Assembly: GCF_024612015.1 (NCBI RefSeq)
Contig: NZ_CP102512.1
Location: 4,030,001 to 4,094,000 of the forward strand
DNA length: 64,000 nucleotides
Source of the DNA: Streptomyces sp. CA-210063
GTDB taxonomy: Bacteria > Actinomycetota > Actinomycetes > Streptomycetales > Streptomycetaceae
Direction of reading: 5' to 3'
Below the pieces are notes generated by a model, which ran no database searches, had not been told where the DNA came from, and saw only the letters and a list, made by a program, of their open reading frames with translations. Shown piece after piece: positions 48,150 to 58,850 of this stretch; position 1 is the stretch's first letter, and every line of letters begins with the position of its first letter. A program made the translations under genes and the position numbers.

Positions 48150-49324
48150 CAGGCGAGGCGTACGTCTATGCGGCGTTCGGTGAAGAAGGCGAGGAGTTCC
48201 TCGAAGGTCTCCGGGCGGATGTCGACGCGTGGGGTGAGGCCGAGGGACGCGCGGGCGATGTGGGCGTCGTGCCAGATCAGGGTGAAGGGCGAGGTGGCGC
48301 CGAAGTTGCCGCACAGGGCGTCGTCGACGTCGTTGCGGCCGCGGCCGAAGTAGCCGCCGGGGCCGTTGACGGCCTCGCCGAGGGCGCAGTAGAAGGCCTG
48401 GTCGTCGGTGATGTGGCGGCCGTCGAGGTGGTACGTGGTGCCGGGGGCGGCGTCGGGCTCGGCCCAGTCCTGGTTGGCCAGGGCCGTGGCGAGCCAGAAC
48501 GTTCGGCCGGCGGTGCCGCAGCGGGCCCAGAGGTTGGGTTCGGTGGGGCGTCCTCGGTCCCACAGCTCCCAGACGTGCTCGGCCGCGGTCGGCGGTCGGT
48601 CCGACCACGGTTCGAGGGTGAGGTCGACGAGGCCACGGCCGCGGGCCGACGGGATCCACGCGGTGAGTTCGCCCTCCACGGCGGCCTGGACCGTACCGCC
48701 CTGTGCGTCGACCCGCAGCAGCTTGGCGTGGCCCAGGTCCTCCTCCCCCGCGTCCAGCGCGGCCCGCAGGGCTCCGCGCGGCGCGCAGCCGAGGAGCCGC
48801 ACCGGGGGGTCGGCGTGGTCGGGCAGGTCGTCGTCGACGTGCGCCAGGTCACGGCACGAACCCCGGGGTTCACCTGCCGGGCCGAGGAGCCGGAAACCCC
48901 GGGACAGGGGGCGGCGCTGGGGGTAGTCGGACGGGTTGTCGGCGTGCTGTGACGCCTCGATCACCACGTCCCGCAGGGACAGGTCGCGGGGGCAGGGGCG
49001 GTCGCCGAGGACGCGTACGTCCTTCAGACACCACTCGTAGACCGGCTCGCCCCGCGCGCCGAGGATCTCCAGGACGAGGAAACCGAGGGGTGCGGAGCCG
49101 TCGGCACGCGCGCGCGTGAGGGCCGTTTCCAGCTCGCCCTCGGGGGCGCAGCCCAGGAGTTCGTACGTGCCGCGCGGGGGTGGGGGCGGGTCGCCGAAGA
49201 GGTTCTCGGTGTCCGTGCAGGAGGCCCAGGTCTCCTCGTAGCCGTCCTCGCCGTTGAACTCGGCCTCCGCGTCGTACGACAGCAGGACGTACTTCGGCCG
49301 CTCCGTGGCCCCCATCCCCGGCAC
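48149..49324 (-). CDS. Protein with C-terminal barstar (RNase inhibitor) domain
   Basis: 391 residues from GTG 49324 (MPGMGATERPKY); an ATG nine bases later is equally possible. The start is nine bases after the YccF stop, so coupling is likely. Residues 1-270 contain two similar halves with GCAPEGELETAL and GCAPRGALRAAL, of no family I know. Residues 295-391 match barstar: YHLDGRHITDDQAFYCALG, NGPGGYFGRGRNDVDDAL, FTLIWHDAHIAR and ETFEELLAFFTERRIDVRL. No barnase-like RNase gene is adjacent. It may be an orphan immunity protein. Confidence 0.75.
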   Translation of the reverse strand: MPGMGATERPKYVLLSYDAEAEFNGEDGYEETWASCTDTENLFGDPPPPPRGTYELLGCAPEGELETALTRARADGSAPLGFLVLEILGARGEPVYEWCLKDVRVLGDRPCPRDLSLRDVVIEASQHADNPSDYPQRRPLSRGFRLLGPAGEPRGSCRDLAHVDDDLPDHADPPVRLLGCAPRGALRAALDAGEEDLGHAKLLRVDAQGGTVQAAVEGELTAWIPSARGRGLVDLTLEPWSDRPPTAAEHVWELWDRGRPTEPNLWARCGTAGRTFWLATALANQDWAEPDAAPGTTYHLDGRHITDDQAFYCALGEAVNGPGGYFGRGRNDVDDALCGNFGATSPFTLIWHDAHIARASLGLTPRVDIRPETFEELLAFFTERRIDVRLA

Positions 49325-49333
49325 GCCGCTTCG

Positions 49334-49726
49334 TCAGCGCTGGCCGAACGGCTGGTTCGAGCGGACGATCTCGCGGCCCAGGGGCATCAGGGAGACCGGG
49401 ACGAGCTTGAAGTTGGCGATGCCGAAGGGGATGCCGATGATCGTGACGCAGAGCACGAGGCCCGTGAAGATGTGGGTCAGCGCCAGCCACCAGCCCGCCA
49501 GGACCAGCCACAGGATGTTGCCGAGGCAGGAGGGCGCGCCCGCGTCACGGCGCTCGACCGCGCTGTACCCGAAGGGCCACAGGGCGTAGATGCCGATGCG
49601 GAACGAGGCGATGCCGAAGGGGATGCCGATGATGGTGATGCACAGGAGCAATCCTGCGAACAGGTAGCCGAGGAAGAGCCAGAAGCCGCTGAGGATCAGC
49701 CAGATGATGTTGAGGACGGTCTTCAC
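49334..49726 (-). CDS. YccF domain membrane protein
   Basis: 130 residues with two copies of the YccF repeat: [19 protein letters not shown] then [17 protein letters not shown], and [20 protein letters not shown] then [16 protein letters not shown]. Inner-membrane family of unknown role. The ATG overlaps the htpX stop by four bases, so it is in one operon with htpX and probably with the barstar-domain gene. Confidence 0.93.
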   Translation of the reverse strand: MKTVLNIIWLILSGFWLFLGYLFAGLLLCITIIGIPFGIASFRIGIYALWPFGYSAVERRDAGAPSCLGNILWLVLAGWWLALTHIFTGLVLCVTIIGIPFGIANFKLVPVSLMPLGREIVRSNQPFGQR

Positions 49727-50586
49727 TGGTGGCGACCTGCCATCTTCTCGAGTCGGGCGATGCGTTCCGCCATCGGCGGGTGTGTCGAGAACATCTTGGA
49801 GGTTCCCCGGCCCGGCCGGAAGGGGTTCGCGATCATCATGTGGCTCGCGGTCTCGATCCGGGGCTCCGGGGGGAGCGGGAGCTGCTTGGTGCCCCTTTCC
49901 AGTTTGCGAAGGGCACTGGCCAGCGCAAGCGGGTCGCCGGTGAGCTGGGCGCCGGAGGCGTCCGCCTCGTACTCCCGGGAGCGGCTGATCGCGAGTTGGA
50001 TGAGGGACGCGGCGAGCGGGCCCAGGATCATGATCAGCAGCATGCCGAGGAGACCGGGGCCGTCGTCGTCGTCCGAGCGGCCGATGGGGATCAGCCAGGC
50101 GAAGTTCACCAGGAACATGATCACGGAGGCGAGGGCGCCGGCGACCGACGAGATCAGGATGTCGCGGTTGTAGACATGGCTCAGCTCATGGCCGATGACG
50201 CCGCGCAGCTCGCGCTCGTCGAGGAGGCGGAGGATGCCGTCGGTGCAGCACACGGCCGCGTTGCGCGGATTCCGGCCGGTCGCGAACGCGTTGGGGGCGT
50301 CCGTCGGGGAGATGTACAGGCGCGGCATGGGCTGACGGGCCTGCATGGAGAGCTCACGCACCATGCGGTAGAGCGCCGGGGCCTCGAACTCGCTGACCGG
50401 GCGGGCGCGCATCGCGCGTAGAGCCAGCTTGTCGCTGTTCCAGTACGCGTACGCGTTCGTGCCGAGCGCGACGAAGACCGCGATGACGAGACCCGTACGG
50501 CCGAAGAGGCTTCCTATGACGATGATGAGTGCGGACAGTCCCCCGAGGAGTACGGCGGTCCTGAGCCCGTTGTGCCGGCGGTGCAC
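49723..50586 (-). CDS. htpX: Membrane zinc metalloprotease HtpX
   Basis: 287 residues from GTG 50586, chosen for the GGAGGG just upstream; longer reading frames lack this. Two N-terminal helices ([34 protein letters not shown]), then the M48 motif [14 protein letters not shown] with two zinc histidines, the third ligand in [11 protein letters not shown], and two further helices. It degrades misfolded membrane proteins. It heads htpX-yccF. Confidence 0.93.
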   Translation of the reverse strand: MHRRHNGLRTAVLLGGLSALIIVIGSLFGRTGLVIAVFVALGTNAYAYWNSDKLALRAMRARPVSEFEAPALYRMVRELSMQARQPMPRLYISPTDAPNAFATGRNPRNAAVCCTDGILRLLDERELRGVIGHELSHVYNRDILISSVAGALASVIMFLVNFAWLIPIGRSDDDDGPGLLGMLLIMILGPLAASLIQLAISRSREYEADASGAQLTGDPLALASALRKLERGTKQLPLPPEPRIETASHMMIANPFRPGRGTSKMFSTHPPMAERIARLEKMAGRHQ

Positions 50587-50758
50587 GGTACGCCCTCCAA
50601 GTCGTGCGGCAGGGGAACCCTTTGCTTGCTGTTGCTGTTGACTCCACTTCTCAGTGGACCCTCCCGTACTGGTCAACGCCAGGCGGGAGGTACTAGTTCC
50701 CTTGTGCGCGCGGCCCGGCCGGTGGGCCGTCCGGGTGAGGGCGGGGCTCGCCGGCTCG

Positions 50759-52333
50759 TCAGAAGAGGCCGGTGCCGGCGAAGCGCAGGACCAGTTGGGG
50801 TGCGCCGGAGAGGGCGATGCCGACGATTCCGGTGAGGGCGAGGGCGGCGGTCAGCGGTGCCGGGACGCGGTGCGGTTCCGGTTCGCCCTCGGGGGCGCGG
50901 AACAGCAGGGCCGTCCACTGGAGGTAGTAGAAGAGGGCGATCACGACGTTGACGGCCATGACGACGGCGAGCCAGCCGAGGCCCGCGTCGACGGCCGCCG
51001 AGAAGACGGTGACCTTGGCGAACAGGCCGATGATCCCCGGCGGCAGCCCGGCGAGGCAGAGCAGGAAGAAGGCCAGGAGCAGGGCGGACAGGGGGCTCGA
51101 CGCGTACAGGCCCCGGTAGTCGCTGACGCGGTTCAGGGTCTTCGTACGGCCGACGAGGGCGGCCACGGCGAAGGCGCCGAGGTTCACGGCCGCGTACATC
51201 AGGGCGTAGGCGACGGTGGAGCCGATGGCCTTCTCGGCGTCGTCCGTGTTCTGGGCGTACGCGGCCGCCGCCATCGGCACGAGGAGGTAGCCGGCCTGGC
51301 CGACGGAGGACCAGGCGAGCAGCCGGACCGCGCTGTACGCGCGCGTGGACTGCTGTTTCAGGGCGCCGACGTTGCCGACGGTCATGGTGAGGGCGGCCAG
51401 CGCGGCGAGGGCGGGGCCCCAGACGTCGGCGTACGACGGGAGGGCGACGACGGTGACGAGGATCAGCCCGGAGAAGCCGACCGCCTTGCCGACGACCGAC
51501 AGATAGGCGGCCACGGGCAGGGGGGCGCCCACGTAGGTGTCGGGGACCCAGAAGTGGAACGGTACGGCGGCCGTCTTGAAGGCGAAGCCGATGAGGGTGA
51601 GGACGACGCCGGCCTGGGTGAGGGTGTGGAGCTGGCCGTCGACGTTCTGGATCCGGTCGGCGATCTCGGTGAGGTAGAGGGTGCCGGTGGTGGCGTAGAC
51701 GAAACTGATGCCCAGCAGGCTGACGGCGGTGGCGGTGACGGACGACAGGAAGAACTTCAGGGCCGCCTCGGAGGACCGCTTGTCGCCGTGCCGGATGCCG
51801 ACGAGGGCGAAGGCGGGCAGGGAGGCGACCTCCAGGGCGACGATGAGGGTCGCGAGGTCGCGGGAGGCGGGCAGCAGGGCGGCGCCGGCCGCGGACGACA
51901 GCAGCAGGAACCAGAACTCCCCCTCGGGGAGTTCCTTCTTGGCGTCCTTCAGGGCGGTCATCGACAGCAGGGCGGCGAGGAGGGCGCCGCTGAGGACGAG
52001 GAACTGGACGACGAGCGTGAAACGGTCCGCGGTGTAGCTGCAGAGGTCCGGCTCGCCGGTCAGGCAGAAGGTGGCGCGGTCGCCGTCCAGAAGGGGCACG
52101 AGGGCCAGCAGGGACACGGCGAGGCCCGCTACGGAGGTCCAGCCGAGCAGGGCCTTCTTCGCGTCGCCCACGAAGAGGTCGGCGACGAGCACGGCGAGGC
52201 CGACGACCGCGGCGATCGTGGGCGGCGCGATCGCGAGCCAGTCGACGGACTGGACGACGGACTCGGCCAGGGTCTGGGCCTGTGCCTGTGCCTCTGCCTG
52301 TGCCTGAACCGGCGGCTGGGCCAAGGGGCTCAA
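50759..52333 (-). CDS. nuoN: NADH-quinone oxidoreductase-type subunit N
   Basis: 524 residues from TTG 52333, which overlaps the nuoM stop (TTGA) and has AGGAGG upstream. Residues 7-22 are a Gln/Ala repeat ([11 protein letters not shown]). About 14 helices; antiporter-like core motifs [17 protein letters not shown] and AYSSVGQ-like [13 protein letters not shown]. Proton-pumping subunit homologous to NuoL and NuoM. Last gene of this partial nuo cluster. Confidence 0.9.
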   Translation of the reverse strand: MSPLAQPPVQAQAEAQAQAQTLAESVVQSVDWLAIAPPTIAAVVGLAVLVADLFVGDAKKALLGWTSVAGLAVSLLALVPLLDGDRATFCLTGEPDLCSYTADRFTLVVQFLVLSGALLAALLSMTALKDAKKELPEGEFWFLLLSSAAGAALLPASRDLATLIVALEVASLPAFALVGIRHGDKRSSEAALKFFLSSVTATAVSLLGISFVYATTGTLYLTEIADRIQNVDGQLHTLTQAGVVLTLIGFAFKTAAVPFHFWVPDTYVGAPLPVAAYLSVVGKAVGFSGLILVTVVALPSYADVWGPALAALAALTMTVGNVGALKQQSTRAYSAVRLLAWSSVGQAGYLLVPMAAAAYAQNTDDAEKAIGSTVAYALMYAAVNLGAFAVAALVGRTKTLNRVSDYRGLYASSPLSALLLAFFLLCLAGLPPGIIGLFAKVTVFSAAVDAGLGWLAVVMAVNVVIALFYYLQWTALLFRAPEGEPEPHRVPAPLTAALALTGIVGIALSGAPQLVLRFAGTGLF

Positions 52334-53913
52334 CGGGTGCCTCCTGCGAGGAGCTGCTGCACGGCCGGGTCGGTCAGACCGAGGAGGGCCGCGGGCCAGA
52401 GGCCGGCGAGGACGGTGAGGGCGACGAGCGGGGTCCAGGCCGCGAACTCGTACGTCTGTACGTCGGCGAGCCGCGGCCCCTCCTGCGGTTCCCGCGGGGC
52501 GGCACCCATGCAGACACGGCGGACCACGATCAGCAGATACGCGGCGGTGAGGAGCGTGCCGAACGCGGCGATCGTCATGAAGGTGAGGAAGGCCGGGCGA
52601 CTGAGGCCCTCGGCGGGCCGGAACGCGCCGAACAGCGCCAGCATCTCGCCCCAGAACCCGGCGAGCCCCGGCAGGCCGAGCGAGGCGACGGCGGCGAAGG
52701 CGAGCAGGCCGCCGAGGCGCGGGGCCCTGCCGTAGAGGGCGGCGCCGGTCTCCTGCGCGAGGGTGTCCAGGTCGGTGCTGCCTGTGCGGTCCTTCAGGGC
52801 GCCGACCAGGAAGAACAGCAGGCCGGTGATGAGGCCGTGGGCGATGTTGGCGAAGAGGGCGCCGTTCACGCCGGTCGGGGTCATCGTCGCGATGCCGAGC
52901 AGGACGAAGCCCATGTGGCCGACGGAGGAGTACGCGATGAGGCGCTTGAGGTCGCCCTTCGCGCCCTGCCTGGCGAGGGCGAGACAGGCCAGCGAACCGT
53001 AGATGATCCCGACGACCGCGAAGGCGGCGAGGTACGGGGCGAAGGTGCGGAACCCGTCGGGCGTGATCGGCAGCAGGATGCGGACGAACCCGTACGTGCC
53101 CATCTTCAGCAGGACGCCGGCCAGCAGGACCGAGCCGACGGTCGGGGCGGCGGTGTGGGCGTCCGGCAGCCAGCTGTGCAGCGGCCACATCGGGGTCTTC
53201 ACCGCGAGCCCGATGCCGATCGCCAGAACGGCGATGACCTGCACGGATGTGGTCAGCTCGGGGTGATTGTCAGTGGCGAGTGCCACCATGTCGAATGTGC
53301 CCGCCCTGAGTCCGATCAGGAGCAGGCCGAGCAGCATGACCACGGAACCGAGCAGGGTGTAGAGGATGAACTTCCAAGCGGCCTGCGTGCGTTGCTCACC
53401 GCCCCAGCGGGCGATGAGGAAGTACATCGGGATGAGCACCATCTCGAACGCGAGGAAGAACAGCAGTAGATCGAGGACGGCGAAGGTCGCGAGGGTGCCG
53501 GACTCCAGGACGAGCAGCAGGGCGACGAATGCCTTGGGGGACGGGCCCGAAGGCATTTTGGAGGAGGAGTAGAGCGCGCAGAGGAAGGTCAGCAGCGCGG
53601 TCAGGACCAGAAGGGGGAGGGAGATGCCGTCGATGCCGAGGTGGATGCGCACGTCGAGTGCGGGAATCCAGCTGATGTCCGTGCTGGCCTGCATCTTCGA
53701 CGGCTGGTCGTGGTCGAAGCCGAGCGCGAGGACGATCGCGGCGATGAGCACCACGCCGGTCACGGTCACGCCGTGCCGGAGCACGGCCTGCTCGGGTGAC
53801 TTCCCCTTCAGCCCGGGCGGGGCCGGGAGAAGAGCGGCGGCGGCGCCGATGAGCGGGCCGACGACGATCAACGCCAGAAGGACCTGCATCACGGACTCGT
53901 TGATATCGATCAC
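52330..53913 (-). CDS. nuoM: NADH-quinone oxidoreductase-type subunit M
   Basis: 527 residues from GTG 53913. About 14 helices. Key antiporter residues occur in LAFEMVLIPMYFLIARWG (Glu of helix 5), GLAVKTPMWPLHSWLPDAH (Lys of helix 7) and IAYSSVGHMGFVLLG. It forms one of the proton channels of the membrane arm. Six bases after nuoL, overlapping nuoN. Confidence 0.93.
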   Translation of the reverse strand: MIDINESVMQVLLALIVVGPLIGAAAALLPAPPGLKGKSPEQAVLRHGVTVTGVVLIAAIVLALGFDHDQPSKMQASTDISWIPALDVRIHLGIDGISLPLLVLTALLTFLCALYSSSKMPSGPSPKAFVALLLVLESGTLATFAVLDLLLFFLAFEMVLIPMYFLIARWGGEQRTQAAWKFILYTLLGSVVMLLGLLLIGLRAGTFDMVALATDNHPELTTSVQVIAVLAIGIGLAVKTPMWPLHSWLPDAHTAAPTVGSVLLAGVLLKMGTYGFVRILLPITPDGFRTFAPYLAAFAVVGIIYGSLACLALARQGAKGDLKRLIAYSSVGHMGFVLLGIATMTPTGVNGALFANIAHGLITGLLFFLVGALKDRTGSTDLDTLAQETGAALYGRAPRLGGLLAFAAVASLGLPGLAGFWGEMLALFGAFRPAEGLSRPAFLTFMTIAAFGTLLTAAYLLIVVRRVCMGAAPREPQEGPRLADVQTYEFAAWTPLVALTVLAGLWPAALLGLTDPAVQQLLAGGTR

Positions 53914-53919
53914 GCCTGC

Positions 53920-55914
53920 TCACGCTCCCGTGGCGACGACGAGGGCGGCGACCACCAGGACGACGGTGCCGGCGAGCAGCGCGCTCACATAGGTCTGCAC
54001 ATTGCCGGTCTGCGCCCGGCGTACGGCCGCGCCCAGCAGGCGGGGCAGGGCGCCCGCGCCGTGGACGTAGGTGTCGACGACCTCGCGGTCGAGGAACCGG
54101 ACGAGACTCGCGCCGGCCTGGACCGGGCGGACGAAGAGCGCCGAGTAGACGGCGTCGAGGTGGAAGCCGACGGCGGCGTGGCGGTGCAGCGGGCCGAGCA
54201 GGAGTCGGCCCGGGTCCGCCGGGTCGGGTGCCGCGGCCACGTCTCCGTAGGCGGGCGCGTGGCTGGCGATGGCCTCGGCCTCGACCGTGGCGGCGTCCGC
54301 CTCGGGGTGGGCCGCGACCGCGCCCAGCGGGGTGCGGGCTGCCTTGGCCCTGGCGGACCGCCAGGCCGCGTACGTCACCAGTGCGCCGGCCAGGGCGACG
54401 CCCGTGCCGAGGACGGACGTGGTGAGGGTCGGGGCCAGGTCGTCGCCGTCGAACCAGTCGGGGAGCCTGCCGTAGGCGAGTCCGCCGAGGGCGAGGGAGG
54501 GGACGGCGAGCACCCACAGCACCACGGTCATGGTGCGCGGCCCGCGGCCGTGGTCGGGGGCTTCGGCGCCCTTGCCGTGGAAGGCGAGCAGCCACAGGCG
54601 GGTCGCGTACGCGGCGGTGAGCAGGGCCGTGAGGACACCGGCGACGAGGACGGTCCAGCCCGCGGCGCCGGGGATGTGCTCGGCGTGGCCGGTGGCGGCG
54701 TGCTCGGCGGCTCCGAGGACGGACTCCTTGGAGAAGAAGCCGCTGAACGGCGGGATCGCGGCGAGCGCGAGGAGCGCCACGGTCATCGTCCAGTAGGCGT
54801 CGGGGACGCGGGCGCGCAGATGGCTCATGCGGGACATGGCGGCCAGGGAGTTGGTGCCGGCGGCGTGGATGATCACGCCGGCCGCGAGGAACAGCAGCGC
54901 CTTGAAGGCGCCGTGCGAGAGGAGGTGGAAGACGGCGGCACCACGGTCGCCGACGGCGAGGGCGCCGGTCATATAGCCGAGCTGGCCGATCGTCGAGTAG
55001 GCGAGGACGCGCTTGATGTCGTCCTGGGCGAGCGCGGCGAGGGCCGAGCCGGCCATGGTGATCGCGGCCATGACGGCGAGGACGACCAGGGCCGCCGCGG
55101 AGGCGGCGAAGACCGGGAGGAGCCGGGCGACGAAGTAGACACCGGCGGCGACCATCGTCGCGGCGTGGATCAGCGCGGAGACGGGCGTCGGGCCCGCCAT
55201 CGCGTCGGGGAGCCAGGTGTGGAGGGGGAACTGGGCGGATTTACCGGCGACTCCGGCGAGGAGCAGGAGGGCGACCAGGGTCGGATGGTCAAGGCCGCCG
55301 TCGGTGACCGTGTCGAGGATGCGGGTGATGCGGAACGACCCGGCGTCCGTGGCGAGGGCGAACAGACCGATCAGGAAGGGGACGTCGCCGAGCTTGGTGA
55401 CCAGGAAGGCCTTGAGGGACGCGGCGCGGGCCTCCGGGGTCTCCCAGTAGTGGCCGACCAGGAAGTACGAGCAGATGCCCATGATCTCCCAGCCGACCAG
55501 GAGCACCATCAGGTCGCCGGAGTAGACGACGAGGAGCATCGCGGAGGTGAAGAGGGAGACGAGAGCGGCGTACGAGGCGTAGCGCGGGTCGTCGCGCAGA
55601 TAGCCCGTCGAGTAGATCTGCACACACGTCGCCACCAGGCCGACCAGGACGGCGACGAGGGCGGCGAAGCCGTCGATGTGCAGGGCGAGTTCGACGGGGA
55701 CCGAGCCGGTGGGGGTCAGCTGTGTGGCCGCATCGACGGCCTGGTCGCCGCCCTGGCGTACGGCGACCAGAGCGGCCAGGACGAAGGCCGTGAGGGTCGG
55801 AAGTACGGCGAGGGGACGGACGAAGCCGGGGGCGGTGCGGCCGAGGAGCAGGCCGGCGGCGGCGCCGAGGAACGGGAGGAGGGGGACGAGGACGGCGAGG
55901 GTGGTCGTGGTCAC
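53920..55914 (-). CDS. nuoL: NADH-quinone oxidoreductase-type subunit L
   Basis: 664 residues, full length. Motifs [69 protein letters not shown]. The C-terminal long lateral helix region is present, with a charged linker around residues 520-570. Distal proton-pumping subunit. The ATG overlaps the nuoK stop by four bases. Confidence 0.95.
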   Translation of the reverse strand: MTTTTLAVLVPLLPFLGAAAGLLLGRTAPGFVRPLAVLPTLTAFVLAALVAVRQGGDQAVDAATQLTPTGSVPVELALHIDGFAALVAVLVGLVATCVQIYSTGYLRDDPRYASYAALVSLFTSAMLLVVYSGDLMVLLVGWEIMGICSYFLVGHYWETPEARAASLKAFLVTKLGDVPFLIGLFALATDAGSFRITRILDTVTDGGLDHPTLVALLLLAGVAGKSAQFPLHTWLPDAMAGPTPVSALIHAATMVAAGVYFVARLLPVFAASAAALVVLAVMAAITMAGSALAALAQDDIKRVLAYSTIGQLGYMTGALAVGDRGAAVFHLLSHGAFKALLFLAAGVIIHAAGTNSLAAMSRMSHLRARVPDAYWTMTVALLALAAIPPFSGFFSKESVLGAAEHAATGHAEHIPGAAGWTVLVAGVLTALLTAAYATRLWLLAFHGKGAEAPDHGRGPRTMTVVLWVLAVPSLALGGLAYGRLPDWFDGDDLAPTLTTSVLGTGVALAGALVTYAAWRSARAKAARTPLGAVAAHPEADAATVEAEAIASHAPAYGDVAAAPDPADPGRLLLGPLHRHAAVGFHLDAVYSALFVRPVQAGASLVRFLDREVVDTYVHGAGALPRLLGAAVRRAQTGNVQTYVSALLAGTVVLVVAALVVATGA

Positions 55915-56312
55915 GCGGTGGCCTCAGCCTTCTCGCTCCGCTCGGGTTGACCGGGTTGACCGGGTCGGGCGGGCTCGTGGGGGTCGCCGTCGGGGTGCTC
56001 GGCGGTGTCGCGGAGCTTGTCGATGTCCGCGGTGCCCCGGTTGCGGTGGACGGCGAGGACGATCGCCAGGCCGATGCCGATCTCGGCGGCGGCGATGGTG
56101 ATGGTGAACAGGGTCAGGGCCTGGCCGGAGTGCAGGGTCTCCTCGGCGGCCTTGCTCAGCCAGACGTCGAAGGCGACGAGGTTGAGGTTGACCGCGTTGA
56201 GCATCAGCTCGACGGACATCAGGACGAGGATCGCGTTGCGGCGGGCGAGGACGCCGTAGAGGCCCGTGCAGAAGAGGAGGGAGGAGAGCACGACGGGATA
56301 GGCGAGGTGCAT
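55911..56312 (-). CDS. nuoK: NADH-quinone oxidoreductase-type subunit K with extended tail
   Basis: 133 residues. Three helices with the conserved glutamates in [17 protein letters not shown] and [17 protein letters not shown]. Typical NuoK is about 100 residues; here a hydrophilic Pro/Glu-rich tail ([20 protein letters not shown]) is added. Overlaps nuoJ by one base (TGATG). Confidence 0.94.
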   Translation of the reverse strand: MHLAYPVVLSSLLFCTGLYGVLARRNAILVLMSVELMLNAVNLNLVAFDVWLSKAAEETLHSGQALTLFTITIAAAEIGIGLAIVLAVHRNRGTADIDKLRDTAEHPDGDPHEPARPGQPGQPERSEKAEATA

Positions 56313-57214
56313 CAGCGGACACCTCCCTTGTCGGCTTGGGGTGCGGGGCCGGTCGCGGCTTGGGGTGCGGGGCCGGTCGCGGCTTGGGGTGCGGGGCCGG
56401 TCGCGGCTTTGGCGGCGGCTTCGGGGTCGGCTTTGGCTGCGGCCTTAGGGCTGGTGCCGGCTTGGGGGCCGGCGGCTTTGGCTGGGGCCTGGGGGTCGGC
56501 CTTGGCTGCGGCCTGGGGTCCGGGCTTGGCTGCGGCCTGGGGTCCGGGCTTGGCCGCGGCCTGGGGGTTGGACGGTGGTTTGGGTGGGGTGCCGTTTCGG
56601 GGGTGGGGGGTGGTCGCGGGGGTGGGCGTCGTCGGCTTGGCCTTGCGGGAGAGGACGATCGCGCCGACCAGGGCGGCGAGGAGGAGGACGGAGAGGGCCT
56701 CGAAGGGGAGGACCCAGTGCTGGAAGAGGCTCTCGCCGGTGGCCTTGGTGGAGCCGGCGGCGGGGCCGTCGAGGTCGATCCAGGTGGTGCGGAAGGCGTC
56801 GACGACGACCCAGACGAGGGCGGCGGCCGAGGCGACGGCCACGGTGAGGGCGGCCCAGCGGTTGCCGGAGTCGGCGTCCGGGGAGCGGCCGATGGGGGCC
56901 CTGGTGAGCATCAGACCGAAGAGGAGGAGGACGACGACGGAACCGACGTAGATGAGGACCTGCACCCAGGCGATGAACTCGGCGGTGAGCAGGAGGTACT
57001 CGACGGCGAGCCCGCCGAGCGCCACGACCAGCCACAGGGCGGCGTGCACCAGTTGCCGGGTGGTGACGGTGACGATCGCGGCGCCGAGGGTGACCAGGCC
57101 GACGAGGAGGAAGGCGATCTCGACGCCGGTCGGGGAGAGGAAGCCGTGGGTCTCGGTGGCGGCACGGGTGGTCGGGCCCGTCGCGAGAAGGCCGGCGGTT
57201 GCGGCGAGGGTCAT
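56312..57214 (-). CDS. nuoJ: NADH-quinone oxidoreductase-type subunit J with repetitive C-terminal tail
   Basis: 300 residues. The five-helix NuoJ core ends near residue 195 ([33 protein letters not shown]). Residues 200-300 are Ala/Pro/Lys-rich repeats ([16 protein letters not shown]). A normal NuoJ is 170-200 residues. The tail should lie on the cytoplasmic side or outside, depending on helix number; I cannot tell. Overlaps nuoI by four bases. Confidence 0.92.
   Translation of the reverse strand: MTLAATAGLLATGPTTRAATETHGFLSPTGVEIAFLLVGLVTLGAAIVTVTTRQLVHAALWLVVALGGLAVEYLLLTAEFIAWVQVLIYVGSVVVLLLFGLMLTRAPIGRSPDADSGNRWAALTVAVASAAALVWVVVDAFRTTWIDLDGPAAGSTKATGESLFQHWVLPFEALSVLLLAALVGAIVLSRKAKPTTPTPATTPHPRNGTPPKPPSNPQAAAKPGPQAAAKPGPQAAAKADPQAPAKAAGPQAGTSPKAAAKADPEAAAKAATGPAPQAATGPAPQAATGPAPQADKGGVR
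56334..56412 (-). repeat. 24-bp tandem repeat in the nuoJ tail
   Basis: Three copies of GCGGGGCCGGTCGCGGCTTG plus GGGT encode TGPAPQAA units. A second, looser array of similar length (unit GGGGTCCGGGCTTGGC...) continues to about 56575. Confidence 0.85.
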
Positions 57215-57879
57215 TCCCGGCCCTCCTGCCTCGGCTGGTCCGTCTGCTGCTTGGACTCCCCCGCCGGCCGGGTGGGCTGCTCGGCAGCGCGGGCCTGCTC
57301 CTCCGCGTGCGACTCGGTCGCGGCGGGGGCGGTGGGCTCGGCGGCCGCGGCCTGCTGCTGGGCCGCCAGTTTCTCAGCGGTCTTACGGGCGGCGGCCACT
57401 TCCTTGGGTTCTTCGGCCGAGGGGTCGAGGGCGGGTGGGGACGGGACGGTCCACATCCACTCGCGGAGCTTGTCCCGTTCGTGGGTGAGTTCGTGGATGT
57501 CGGTCTCGGCGTACTCGAACTCCGGGGACCAGAAGAGGGCGTCGAAGGGGCAGACCTCGATGCAGATACCGCAGTACATGCAGAGGGAGAAGTCGATGGC
57601 GAAGCGGTCGAGGACGTTGCGGCTGCGCTCGCGACCGCCGGGGGCGGCGGGCGGGACCGTCTCCTTGTGGGAGTCGATGTAGATGCACCAGTCCGGGCAC
57701 TCGCGGGCGCACAACATGCAGACCGTGCAGTTCTCCTCGAAGAGGCCGATGACGCCGCGGGTGCGGGGCGGCAGTTCGGGCTGGACGTCCGGGTACTGCT
57801 TGGTGACGGTCTTTCTCGTCATCGTGCGGAGGGTGACGGCCAAGCCCTTGGCGAGGCCGGAGCCGGGAATGGGGGCCAT
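57211..57879 (-). CDS. nuoI: NADH-quinone oxidoreductase-type subunit I
   Basis: 222 residues from ATG 57879 ([13 protein letters not shown]). Two 4Fe-4S motifs: [12 protein letters not shown] (Cys51, 54, 57, 61) and [12 protein letters not shown] (Cys100, 103, 106, 110), giving clusters N6a and N6b. The last 75 residues are an Ala/Glu/Gln-rich extension absent from standard NuoI. Follows nuoH by two bases. Confidence 0.95.
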   Translation of the reverse strand: MAPIPGSGLAKGLAVTLRTMTRKTVTKQYPDVQPELPPRTRGVIGLFEENCTVCMLCARECPDWCIYIDSHKETVPPAAPGGRERSRNVLDRFAIDFSLCMYCGICIEVCPFDALFWSPEFEYAETDIHELTHERDKLREWMWTVPSPPALDPSAEEPKEVAAARKTAEKLAAQQQAAAAEPTAPAATESHAEEQARAAEQPTRPAGESKQQTDQPRQEGRE

Positions 57880-57881
57880 GG

Positions 57882-58850
57882 TTACCGGATCACCACCTTG
57901 ACGACGCCGGTGAGGGCGATCTGGGCGAGGGAGAGGGGGACGAGGAGGGTCCAGGAGAGCTTCTGGAGCTGGTCCTCGCGTAGGCGGGGGTAGGTGACGC
58001 GGAGCCAGATCACGATGAAGGCGAGGACGGCGGTCTTCAGGAGGGTCCAGACCCAGCCGAGGCCGTCGGCGCCCCACGGGCCGTGCCAGCCGCCCAGGAA
58101 GAGGACGGTGGTGAGGCCGCACAGGACGACGATTCCGGCGTACTCGGCGAGGAGGAACAGAGCGAAGCGGAGGCCGGTGTACTCGGTGTAGGCGCCGAAG
58201 ATGATCTCCGAATCGGCGACGGGCATGTCGAAGGGCGGGCGCTGGAGTTCGGCGAGGCCGGCGACGAAGAAGACGATCGCGCCGACGATCTGCCAGGGGA
58301 GCCACCACCACTGGAAGGCGTCGAGGATGCCGACGAGGGAGACCGTGCCGGCCGCCATCGCCACGGAGGCCGCCGTGAGCAGCATCGGGAGCTCGTACGC
58401 GAGGAGCTGGGCGGCGGTGCGGAGGCCGCCGAGGAGGGAGAACTTGTTCGCGGAGGCCCAGCCGGCCATGAGCGAGCCGAGGACGCCTACGCCCATCACG
58501 GCGAGGACGAAGAAGATCCCCGCGTCGATGACCTCGCCGACGGCGCCCTCGCCCGGGCCGATCGGGATGGCGAGGAGGACGAGGAGGTACGGGAGGAGGG
58601 CCACGGCCGGGGCGAGTTGGAAGATACGGCGGTCCGCGCCGGCCGGGACGACGTCTTCCTTCTGGGCGAACTTCACGCCGTCCGCGACGAGTTGGGCCCA
58701 GCCGTGGAAGCCGCCGGCGTACATGGGGCCGAGGCGGCCCTGCATGTGGGCCATCACCTTGTGCTCGGTCTGGCCGATGATCAAGGGGAAGGTCAGGAAG
58801 ACGACGAAGACGACGAGGAGTCGCAGGGCGACGTCTAGGGCGTCGTTCAC
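57882..58850 (-). CDS. nuoH: NADH-quinone oxidoreductase-type subunit H
   Basis: 322 residues from GTG 58850. Eight helices; [35 protein letters not shown] and [17 protein letters not shown] form the quinone-channel entrance. Fully typical. The start overlaps the nuoC stop by four bases. nuoD-G, normally between nuoC and nuoH, are absent. Confidence 0.95.
   Translation of the reverse strand: MNDALDVALRLLVVFVVFLTFPLIIGQTEHKVMAHMQGRLGPMYAGGFHGWAQLVADGVKFAQKEDVVPAGADRRIFQLAPAVALLPYLLVLLAIPIGPGEGAVGEVIDAGIFFVLAVMGVGVLGSLMAGWASANKFSLLGGLRTAAQLLAYELPMLLTAASVAMAAGTVSLVGILDAFQWWWLPWQIVGAIVFFVAGLAELQRPPFDMPVADSEIIFGAYTEYTGLRFALFLLAEYAGIVVLCGLTTVLFLGGWHGPWGADGLGWVWTLLKTAVLAFIVIWLRVTYPRLREDQLQKLSWTLLVPLSLAQIALTGVVKVVIR

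Noticed and set aside
50587..50676. N-terminal extension of HtpX
   Set aside because: It is a Gln/Ser-rich run upstream of an excellent ribosome site; the GTG at 50586 gives the normal length.
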